Part shown: positions 1-7,349 of the stretch, piece by piece
Numbering within the stretch: the stretch's first letter is position 1
Layout: each line of letters opens with the position of its first letter
Position numbers and translations under genes: made by a program
Source of the DNA: Oehlia diaphana
Lineage: Eukaryota; Glomeromycota; Glomeromycetes; Glomerales; Glomeraceae
Reading direction: 5' to 3'
Assembly (NCBI GenBank): GCA_003833135.1
Contig: QZLH01002124.1
Span: 1-10,458 of the forward strand
DNA: 10,458 nt
The notes under the pieces: generated by a model
The model's input: only the letters and a program-made list of their open reading frames with translations
The model's database searches: none
What the model was told of the DNA's origin: nothing

Positions 1-1076
1 AAAATTAAAGATGGAACCTATGGTAATAAAAGAAAATAAAAATATAAAACATGAAAAAAATTTTTTGTTGAAATCCACTAAAGGAAAATAAAAAAGTTAA
101 AAAAGAAGTCATAAAGGCTGATTTTCCATTGAAATTTCACATGTCCTTTGGCCAATAGTAAATAGTTTAAAATGATTTATCAATAAAGTTATGAAATAAT
201 TCTTGATATCTATGAAGCAATCTGATTTCTCTAAATTTCTACAAAGCAAGAATGTTAGGAATTTTTTTTTAAAGTTTTCAAGAAATTTCAAAAACTTGCC
301 TGGGACTTCAGCAGTATTTAAAATTATGAGCTAGTTTCCTACAAAATAGTAGAAAAGAAAGTAAATAAATAACTTTTTCTCATAAAACATGAAATTTTGA
401 AATGAAAACTTTTCAGTATATCCAGTTTTTTCGAAGTTCAGGAGCTAGATCCCTATGAAAAAATGACAATTGTTAATAAATATTTCACTAAAAATAAAAA
501 ATTAACAAAGAAAAAAATACACCTATTAAAATCTGCACGTCCAAAGACTGTCCAAAAAAACACTGACCTCCTGAAAAAACTAGTATGAATGAAACATTAG
601 TAACCATTATTTGTTAAAAAAATATATATACATTAAAAGACACCAAGTACCCACCAAATGTTATGCCCCAAATCTTCTTCAATCCACTTTTTAGGTTCTA
701 CAATAGAGTCTTATCATTTTCTCAAAAACCTTCATTACTTTCACATTATTATGAAGTAAAATAAGTTTTTCTCAAAATTATTTGTAAATAGTGTAAGTTC
801 TATAATGACAGTGCAAATTATTCAGTTAAAGTAGCCACAAAATATGGATGTACTTGACAAAAAAATTGCCAAGTTTTTTGGACCTGTATAAAAAAGAAAG
901 AAAAATAATATTAATTAAAGTTTTGTTAAAAAGAATCATTTGAAGTAGAACCTCCTCCTCTTTTACCTAATTCTCATGCTTTGAAAGTTAAATAAAGACA
1001 AAACTTAAAAAAGATAGCTGGTGAGTGTTTACGTGTTATCATTATTAAATGTCTTTCTATTAAAAAAATGATCTAG
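1..1076. other. AT-rich DNA with no gene seen
   Basis: Many stops in all frames. The only frame over 50 codons (minus, 109-291) is Lys/Phe/Leu-rich and looks like chance. No repeat pair was found within it. Confidence 0.6.
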
Positions 1077-1160
1077 TGAAAGAGAAAGAGAGAAAGAAAA
1101 ATACAGAGAAAGGGATAAGGAAGTATGAAAGAGAGAAAGGAGGAAGAATGAAGAAAAATA
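1077..1160 (+). repeat. Purine-rich (GA) tract
   Basis: About 84 bases of GAAAGAGAAAGAGAG-type DNA with very few pyrimidines, the mirror of the pyrimidine tracts at 3929 and 4786. On the minus strand it ends in TTTCACTAG, an acceptor-like end, but no exon is evident beyond it. Confidence 0.5.
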
Positions 1161-1361
1161 GTTTTATGATAAAATTGATGGGAATAAATAATTTACTTAT
1201 GTGCTTCATATATTAATTTACGGTTAAAGAAAAAAAATGAATTCAAATTATTTCACTGTATACTATATATCTTTTTAAGTTACACACGTCAATTATCAAT
1301 TATTAATTGACAATTAAACAGTATATAATAAAATAAAAGATTTCATTTTATCTCCTTTAAT

Positions 1362-1594
1362 AACTAGCAAATTGATTATAGTTCCCTATACACGAGCTTA
1401 CATTGATTTTTAAAAAAATAAATAAAATAAAAAAAAATAAGTTAATGTATCTTTCCCGATGGATTACTTCAAAGAAATTTATTATTATCTGGATTAACAG
1501 AAGGAAACCGGATTTATTCTAATCAAAGGAACCCAGATTTATTCCTATCTAATCCGGATTTAGTTCTTAAAAAACAAATCCAGATGAAATCCTA
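1362..1594 (+). repeat. Dispersed repeat, copy 1 (about 233 bp)
   Basis: It begins AACTAGCAAATTGATTATAG and ends near ATCCAGATGAAATCCTA. It matches 8254-8501 over its whole length with few substitutions, apart from an A/T-rich length-variable part. Inside are several ATCCGGATTT-like motifs, including the palindrome AATCCGGATT (1551-1560), and an inverted pair ATCTGGATT (1487-1495) / AATCCAGAT (1577-1585). There is no coding frame. I found no clear terminal inverted repeats or target duplication. It could be a small non-autonomous mobile element. Confidence 0.75.
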
Positions 1595-2345
1595 CATTGC
1601 AGAAACCCGTGATTTGTTACTATGCGGTTAAGTGATCGCCATCAAATTACAACAATTTGGTATCCAACACGTGACGATGTGGTTCCCGTTTCAGACGATC
1701 TCTTAACATAATCGTGAAATTATCGATGGCACACTTTTTCGAGGTCGTAACGTATTAAAAGAATGTTCTTAAATAGGTAGTAAATATCATCGAAATTTAG
1801 TCGAAAAAAATTAATCCAAGATATTTTTTCGATGTATTAGATATTAGACGATTTCTATTTGTACACTATGTGTTTGAACACAATTTCCAAAAAAAGTAAA
1901 TTTTTATGCTGATCATTTAATGTAAAAATTTAACGAAAAAAAAAGTAAAAAAAACAGACCAAAATACACCTAATATACATTTCTTTTAAAGATTTATTTA
2001 TTAGATTTTTTTTTACAAAATTTTTTTATCGAATCACGTGATATGTGTTTCAAACACTAGTGTACATTAAGAAATTTTCTAGATATTATTTAACGACGAA
2101 TCTACCAGTTTCTTAAGAGTTTTGTGTTTTTTGTTTTTTTATATTTTTTTTTTTGTTTTTTGTCATCTCTTTTATTAAATAAAAGTTAATTAGTATAAAA
2201 TTATAATAAAATTTCATTGTAATAAGAAAACGATTATATTATAAATTTTCATTGTAATAAAATTATAAAATTATAAATAAAAAACGCTGTTTCAATGTTG
2301 ATAAAAAATGTTACGAAAAAAAGTCAATAAAATATAGGTAAAAAT
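1595..2345. other. Intergenic DNA with scattered CACGTG sites
   Basis: No open frame of note. It is moderately less AT-rich at 1600-1760 and then strongly AT-rich with T runs. Two CACGTG boxes (1668, 2035) are the only motifs of interest. Confidence 0.5.
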
Positions 2346-2412
2346 CCATTGGTCAGCAATTTCACGTGATGAACTGATGATCACTTGTTGCCAATAATTT
2401 CTGTCACGTGAT
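2346..2412. promoter_or_regulatory. Paired CACGTG and CCAAT motifs, possible promoter region
   Basis: CCATTGG (2348-2354 region), CACGTGAT (2363-2370), GCCAAT (2390-2395) and CACGTGAT (2405-2412) lie within about 70 bases. Further CACGTG sites are at 1668 and 2035, the latter in the palindrome ATCACGTGAT. CACGTG is the core bound by bHLH factors and CCAAT by the NF-Y/HAP complex in fungi. No gene beside them is certain, so the target is unknown. Confidence 0.35.
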
Positions 2413-2538
2413 AATAAATTTATTAAAATTATCACGTACAGTAGATATTAAAGAAAAATATTTTTATAGGCTCCCATGTGATTTGTTAGGATTTTATATC
2501 CGTTGTGAAACAACTTGTAGAACCCCGCTGCTTACGTC

Positions 2539-2823
2539 ATGTCTAGGAACCGCTGGCAATGTGGCGAACATATCACTTCTTTTTCTACCCTTATGCACAC
2601 TGGGTATCGTGATCAAATCAGAATAATTAATACTCCCTTAATCCAAAGAAACAACTCACCACAAAAGAAATCTATCTGCAAAGACCAATTTCTAAATAGC
2701 ATTATTTTGGGTAGCAATGCACCCAATGACAAACAAAAATTGATGCATTCAAAGTGCCTTAGCATCAACTACACTTTTACCATTCGTAAATACCATTTAT
2801 CAGACGGTGCAACAAAGAATTGA
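2539..2823 (+). CDS. Doubtful open frame, 94 codons
   Basis: The frame starts MSRNRWQCGEHITSF and ends at a TGA after SDGATKN. The DNA here is visibly richer in G+C than its surroundings. An overlapping plus-strand frame (2408-2626) and a 51-codon minus-strand frame are also open, so the coding strand is unclear. I recognise no family. It may be a decayed piece of an older gene or mobile element. It lies downstream of the CACGTG/CCAAT cluster, the only context in favour of expression. Confidence 0.2.
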   Translation: MSRNRWQCGEHITSFSTLMHTGYRDQIRIINTPLIQRNNSPQKKSICKDQFLNSIILGSNAPNDKQKLMHSKCLSINYTFTIRKYHLSDGATKN

Positions 2824-2829
2824 AGAATG

Positions 2830-3725
2830 TTGTAGAGTGCCCGCTTTCAAATACCAACTAGCATCAACGCAAAAGACGCAATTACTACAAACAATATTCT
2901 AACCTCCGAAAATTTGAGTAGTTGTTATTATGTGGTGTATCACCGATTTCATAGTAAGCCCTTTTTCATTTTTTTTAAAGTAACGCATTACATATATTTG
3001 CCGATCACAACGGCACAAATTTAGCCAAGGTTAGACCAGCACAAATTTTGGCGATCTTGAAAAAGTCATGTTGATGATTATTTTGGAGTTGCCAGTAAAC
3101 CAGTAAACCAAAACTGAAGATTTATTCTAAATATAGAATACCACATGTGGATTGAGTTTATTTTAGTCAATGCGTGAAAATCATTACCTATCTGTGGAGG
3201 GATCTTGGAATACAATGGAATGACATGGATGGAGCGGATAGATCTCATTGATTGGAATATTAGGGCAGTTTATTGATTAGTTTAGTTTATTTTTGTTTTT
3301 GCGGGAAGGTTTGTATTAGGGTAGCTTAGTTTAGTTTAGTTAGAACATATTGGTATATAGGCCTTTGTATACTTCATTTTACTATACGAAGATTTTTAAT
3401 ATGGAGAGATTTTGGTGATAGTTGTTTCTTTCAACGTGCATTTCTTATTTATCATGTTCTCTTTACAGTTACTCAAAAAAAAAATATTTGCCGATCACAT
3501 TAAATTGAATCATATGACAATAAATTAGCCAATAACATGGATTTTTACCTATGCTATGAATTACACTAGCCAAAAGATAACCCATGCGGACGTAGCATCA
3601 GATTCAGATTAAATTTAAATTTAGTGAAGTTATTAATTATTAGAGTTCAATCAGTTCATATAAAATATACATAAATCCAAGTAAATTTTTAACCAGACAA
3701 AACTTTAATATTTTCATTTAACTTC
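2830..3725. other. Region without a supported gene
   Basis: It holds short direct repeats: ATATTTGCCGATCACA at 2994-3009 and 3484-3499, a doubled CCAGTAAA near 3092-3109, and TTTAG-rich runs near 3276-3344. A short plus-strand open stretch around 3195-3273 (LIDWNIRAVY then stop) could be a mobile-element relic, but I cannot place it. Confidence 0.4.
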
Positions 3726-3730
3726 AAATA

Positions 3731-3796
3731 ATGTTTTTTTTATTATTTATTTTTATTTATTTATTTTATGTAAAAGCAGAAAGTGACACAACGTAA
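3731..3796 (+). CDS. Short signal-peptide-like open frame, possible first exon
   Basis: The frame starts ATG at 3731 and reads MFFLLFIFIYLFYVKA, then ESDTT and TAA. It has the shape of a secretion signal with a possible VKA|E cleavage site. A donor-like GTAAAA lies at 3793, just before the stop, so this could be exon 1 of the micro-exon gene, with an intron to the acceptor at 4047. That join (phase 2) opens a different frame from the 129-codon one: it reads through the exons at 4048, 4125, 4263, 4437 and 4557 and stops in the exon at 4706. T-rich DNA often mimics signal peptides, so the call is weak. Confidence 0.25.
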   Translation: MFFLLFIFIYLFYVKAESDTT

Positions 3797-3928
3797 AAAA
3801 ACATGAATATAATAATTTGGCCTATATTCAGCCAAAATTAAATTATTTGACCTAATTAGTAATGATCTACTGGTCGAATAATGGTAATAATTAGCTTATT
3901 TATAATATAAATTAGTATTTTTTTAAAC

Positions 3929-4047
3929 TCTTTTTTTCCTTTTTTGTCCTTCTTTTCCTTTCACTTCCCTTCGTCCCTTTACTTTCTCTTAATCTTTTCC
4001 CTTTTTTCCTTTCCTTTCGTTCTTTTTCCTTTCCTTTATTTTTTTAG
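3929..4047 (+). other. Pyrimidine tract ending in a 3' splice site-like TTTTTAG
   Basis: About 117 bases hold only about eight purines, and the run ends in TTTTTTTAG at 4047, directly before the first exon-like island. It looks like an expanded polypyrimidine tract of an intron. Confidence 0.6.
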
Positions 4048-5565
4048 GGGGGCTCCTCAGAATTTGACTATCCAATTCCGATACGTGATACGAGATTAAT
4101 AATCTAAAGAAATCTTTTTTGTAGAACTTCGACTTCTTTCCTATAGCTCCGGAACTTGGTAAGTTTTGTTTTTAGGTCTTAGTTCGAAGATATATACCTT
4201 CAAATTTTTATTTTTTTTAACGAAATGTTTTTACTAACAGTTTCATTTTTTTCTTTTGTAAGCCCAAGACACTATTTCAAAGGTATATATATACCATAAA
4301 ATTTACCTTTTTTTTTATTTTTAATGAAACGTTTTACTAATGGTTTCGTTTTTTTGTCTTTTGTATACACCTTTGAATTTTTTTTTTTATTTTTAATGAA
4401 ATGTCTTACTAACGTTTTTGTTTAATTCTTTTGTAGGCTCAAGACACCCATTTAGAAGGCTGGACTCCTATTTTGAAGGTATATACCTTCGAATTTCACT
4501 TTTTTATTTCTTTTAACGAAGCGTTTTACTAACATTTTCATTTTTTTCTTTTGTAGGTCTTGTACGGCTTGGATGCAGATTTAAAGTAAGTGTTTTTTTT
4601 CTTTTTCTTTTTACTTTTTCAATGAAATGCTTGTTAATTTTTATTTTTCATTTTATAAATGGCTCTTCGGGTCTCTCTGAATACAGTACTTTTTCTTTTT
4701 TTTAGACGGATCTGAAATGTAGGATCTCGGTAAAAAATTGCCTTAGTTTTCTTATTTTTAGACAAGTTTGGACGTGTGGAATGGTTATCTTTCCCTTCTC
4801 GTTCCTTTCCTCTTCTTGTTCTTCCCTTTCCCTCTCCCCTCCTTCTCGTTCTTCTTCTTTCCCTCTTCTCGTTCTTTCCTTTCCTTTCCCTTCTCATTCT
4901 TCCTTTTCCTCCTTTTCCTCTTTTCCCCCTTCTCTTCTCGTTCCTCTCCTTTCCCTTCCTCATACTTTCCTTTCCCTCTCTTTTGTCTTCCACTTTGCTC
5001 CACTTCCCCCTTTCTTTTCCTTTTCTTTTTTAGGTGGCTCCTCGGCTCTTTTGACATGGTATTTCGCTGAGTTTTGCAATGTCTTTTTTTTTAAATAACT
5101 ATTAAATTCTCTTTTATTTCTTTTTCTTAGATGATGTTAGTTCTTTGGCTCTTTGGACACGTGGAAATTCGGTGAGTTAGATTTAACAAAACGTTTTACA
5201 AACATTTCTTTTTTTTAGTAAGTCCAGCTTTGAAGGTATAATATCTTCGAATGTTTTCTTTTGGTTTTTAACAAAATGTTTGCTAACGTTTTCGTTTTTC
5301 ATTTTTTAGGTTCAAGACTCCATTTCACTTCATTTCGAAGTGGACTACCATTTTTAAAGGTAAAATTTCAAATTTTTTTCTTTCAGGGGGGTTTTTTTAA
5401 CGAAACGTTTTGCTAACGTTTTCATTTTTTTTTCATAGGTCAAAGAGGTCCATTTCAAAGGCCGTACTCATTTCGAAGGTATAATCTTAAAAATTGTTTT
5501 ATTTTTTTCATTTTAGTGCAACGAAACGTTAACTAACATTTCGTGTTTTGCATTTTATAGTTTAG
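4048..5565 (+). CDS. Candidate micro-exon gene (partial, possibly decayed)
   Basis: Joining 4048-4084, 4125-4158, 4263-4282, 4437-4478, 4557-4585, 4706-4729, 4762-4783, 5034-5066, 5131-5171, 5223-5235, 5310-5359, 5439-5478 and 5561-5565 gives 390 nt: 129 codons without a stop, then TAG. Several junctions are canonical (GTAAGT at 4159, GTGAGT at 5172, GTATAT at 4479; TAG acceptors at 4436, 4556, 5309, 5438, 5560). Weak points: the intron 4730-4761 is only 32 nt, the donor at 5067 is CT rather than GT, the donor at 4784 is GTTATC, and the acceptors at 4262 and 5222 are AAG. Repeated modules are read in matching frames, for example GGSS at 4048 and 5034, and FEG-S-R at several type 1 exons. No start codon is assigned. 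Micro-exon, repeat-built secreted proteins are known in mycorrhizal fungi (the SP7-like group, from memory); a relation here is inference. It may be a pseudogene. Confidence 0.35.
4786..5033 (+). repeat. Long pyrimidine tract with TTCTCGTTC motif, ending in TTTTTTAG
   Basis: I count about 13 purines in about 246 bases. TTCTCGTTC or a one-base variant recurs at 4796, 4813, 4843, 4866, 4891 and 4935, spaced about 17-44 nt, so the tract is partly an irregular minisatellite. It ends at a splice acceptor-like TTTTTTAG (5033) before GTGGCTCCTCGG. Such purine-pyrimidine asymmetric DNA can form triplex structures. Open frames on either strand here are low-complexity (Ser/Phe/Pro/Leu or Arg/Lys/Glu/Gly) and not believable genes. 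Confidence 0.7.
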
Positions 5566-5785
5566 ACAGCTTTTCGCCTATTACGTCTTTTTAGTGAATA
5601 AGCAATATAACAATTGTAAATTGTAATATACTTGTATCTCTTCATAAATAGGGTCTTCAACGAGGGAAAAAAAGATGAAAATCTTTTATTTAGATCATTC
5701 ATCTCCAATATTAAACATTTGAATAAGTTGTTGAGAGATACAATTAGCAATGAGGATCAATAGGCAAAATAAAATAATTTCATGA
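5566..5785 (+). other. Non-module stretch interrupting the array
   Basis: After the exon-like start at 5561 the module pattern is lost for about 220 bases. It resumes at 5788 (GGACATGGATTTTGATGAG, a decayed type 2 island) and at the intron-like unit around 5830-5872. It may be an insertion, or the 3' untranslated part of the gene ending at 5565. No gene is seen in it. Confidence 0.4.
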
Positions 5786-6508
5786 ACGGACATGGATTTT
5801 GATGAGTGGATTTTTGCGAGCATTATTTTTTCAATGAAACGTTACTAATGTTCGCTCTTTTCTTTTTTTTAGATGGCCGGTTTTTGGGAAATTTGGACAT
5901 GCGGGATTTCAGTAGGGTGAATACAGGTAGATTTGGGTACCGGAATCCCAATAGGTAAGTTATGAGAAGAAAAATTTCAAAACTTTAAAAAAAGAACATT
6001 TATTTTAGCTTTTTTTTTCTTTTTGTAGAGAAATCGGCAATTGTCTTCTCTTTAGATTTCAGTTTCAGAATGAAGATTAGTGCTTAATTTTATTTTCATT
6101 GTTTTTTTTTGTTTCATTTTCTTTTACTAACGTAAATTTATTTTCTTTCTTTAGGTTTCAGATGGCTTGTTCTTGAATTCTTAAGTACGATACGTTAACT
6201 AACGATTTTGTAGACACCAGCTCCAACTTCGTTACCAGAACTCTGGAGCCTGGAAGTATGTTTTTGAAACAACTTCAAAAACTTTCTTTTAAAAATCGTT
6301 TTAATAACTTTAAATTATTTATTTATTTAGTAGGGAAACGGCTTCTACAGGAATCCTAAGTTTCGAACAATTTCAAACCTTCTTTAATTTATATTAGAAT
6401 AATTTATTTATAGATTAGAATAATAATAGATTTGAGTACGATTAGATTTAGAATAGAATACTTTAATATTTCTTAAATAAAGTTTATAGAACACTTTACG
6501 ATTTATTT

Positions 6509-6728
6509 GCGACATTGAAAATACAACTTTAATATATATTGAATACAATTTTATGATACAGTAAATATAACTTTTACATATGTTAAATGCAACTTTACTA
6601 TACATTAAATATAACATTACTATACATTAAATATAACATTACTATACATTAAACATAACATTACTATACATTAAATATAACTTTAATATAAATTAAATAT
6701 AACGTTAATATGGATTTAACATAACTTT
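6509..6728 (+). repeat. 22-bp AT-rich minisatellite, about 10 units
   Basis: Units of exactly 22 bp begin at 6509, 6531, 6553, 6575, 6597, 6619, 6641, 6663, 6685 and 6707. The central four (6597-6684), starting ACTATACATTAAATA, are almost identical; the outer ones are more degenerate. As 22 is not a multiple of three, this is not a protein repeat. The minus-strand open frame across it is an artefact. Confidence 0.85.
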
Positions 6729-6837
6729 ACTAATCTCGATACTATTTTTGTACGATCTAGTTAAATCAGGTGACGATCTCCTTAATATGCATCAACTTTA
6801 TACATACGATTAACTTGAACTTATTGTAACGATGTGA

Positions 6838-6905
6838 GACCATATCGTGACCAAATCTTGGTTATAAGGTCTATGATATAATTTTGACTTGGCCACGATA
6901 TGGTT
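6838..6905. repeat. Imperfect inverted repeat (20-bp arms)
   Basis: The left arm GACCATATCGTGACCAAATC starts at 6838. The right arm ends at 6905 and matches its reverse complement at about 17 of 20 positions, including a perfect 11-bp core (ACCATATCGTG 6839-6849 / CACGATATGGT 6894-6904). The loop is about 28 bases. It lies 26 bases before the duplicated gene segment. Confidence 0.65.
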
Positions 6906-6930
6906 GCGATTTTAAAAATTTCTGCAATGT

Positions 6931-7101
6931 ATTTAAACCATTTGAAAACGACAATAATTTTGGCCGCTGATTTTGGCACAGCTAAATACCAACACTGGCG
7001 TATTTTTAAGAGAAAAAAATCTTTAATTTTTATTAGATATCAATCATAGGTTACATAATAACATTTATTGAAAAGTGTAAAATTTAATAGAATTATATTA
7101 T
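6931..7101 (-). repeat. Duplicated 3' flank, paired with 8501-8691
   Basis: The sequence behind the stop of the truncated copy matches that behind the intact gene, starting at ATTTAAACCATTTGAAAA (6931 and 8501). A segment near 8579-8605 is longer in the intact-gene copy. Together with 7102-7348 this makes a direct duplication of about 420-450 bp in the same orientation, with copies about 1.6 kb apart. Confidence 0.8.
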
Positions 7102-7348
7102 TTAAAGTAACTCATCTACAAGAAGTCCACCAATTGCAGAAACAGCTTCTCCAGCTATAAAGCGCAATATAGGACCAAAAATACGTTTATTTAATTTATT
7201 TCTTCCTTCGAACATTTCACCTAAACCACGTTTATGATAAGTACAAGCCGGAAGGTATAAATTTTCAAAATCATGATAAGATCCCCAAATATCCTTCATT
7301 CCATGTTCTTTGACGTAATCAGCATAGAATTGAGCCATCTTTCTCCAG
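7102..7348 (-). pseudogene. Truncated duplicate of the secreted-protein gene (3' end of exon 2 only)
   Basis: The minus strand from 7338 reads 78 codons aligned to residues 224-306 of the gene at 8692-9701. I count 62 of 78 residues identical, plus an in-frame 15-nt deletion removing five residues after MKD. The match continues ten bases upstream to 7348 and stops at the ambiguous base n at 7349. Everything coding for the signal peptide, exon 1 and the first third of exon 2 is missing, so no secreted product can be made from this copy as assembled. The remaining frame has no stops, and it keeps the Cys in LPACTY, the Lys-Arg pair and a 26-residue hydrophobic tail. It could instead be the 3' part of a full gene broken by an assembly join at the n. 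Confidence 0.8.
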
Positions 7349-7349
7349 N

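Larger units (their letters stand above)
4048..6360 (+). repeat. Tandem array of exon-intron-like modules
   Basis: Intron-like units recur, sharing a core like CGTTTTACTAACGTTTTC followed by T-rich DNA and TTTTGTAG. Branch-like ACTAAC/GCTAAC/ACTAAT sites lie at 4233, 4336, 4408, 4528, 5282, 5412, 5532, 5844, 6126 and 6198. Between them are two kinds of exon-sized island. Type 1 resembles GTTCAAGACTCCATTTC and ends GAAG|GTATA (4263-4282, 4437-4478, 5219-5235, 5310-5359, 5439-5478). Type 2 resembles TTTGGACATGCGGGATTTCG, often with G[AGT]GGCTCCTC before it (4048, 4662, 4762, 5034, 5131, 5788, 5873). Copies are degenerate, and some have lost an exon or a splice site. The order of modules suggests repeated duplication of blocks. 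Confidence 0.75.

Noticed and set aside
109..291. Minus-strand frame of 60 codons
   Set aside because: AT-driven composition, no context and no recognisable features.
1288..1311. Short hairpin GTCAATTA/TAATTGAC
   Set aside because: Eight-base arms in very AT-rich DNA are expected by chance, with no context to give them meaning.
4634..5098. Several overlapping open frames of 85-119 codons on both strands
   Set aside because: They lie in a pyrimidine tract where stops are rare. The proteins are low-complexity (Lys/Arg/Glu/Gly or Ser/Phe/Pro/Leu) and overlap in four frames.
4283..5560. Introner-type mobile introns as the source of the repeated introns
   Set aside because: The exons between the introns are also similar to one another, so tandem duplication of whole modules explains the data more simply. 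It is not excluded.
5562..5750. Minus-strand frame of 62 codons
   Set aside because: It lies in the gap of the module array with no promoter or family signal, and is as long as chance allows.
6408..6617. Minus-strand frame of 69 codons
   Set aside because: It falls on the 22-bp minisatellite and its AT-rich edge, and its Tyr/Ile/Lys/Ser content is what such DNA gives by chance.
6509..6728. CRISPR array
   Set aside because: The units are contiguous without spacers and the sequence is eukaryotic in character.
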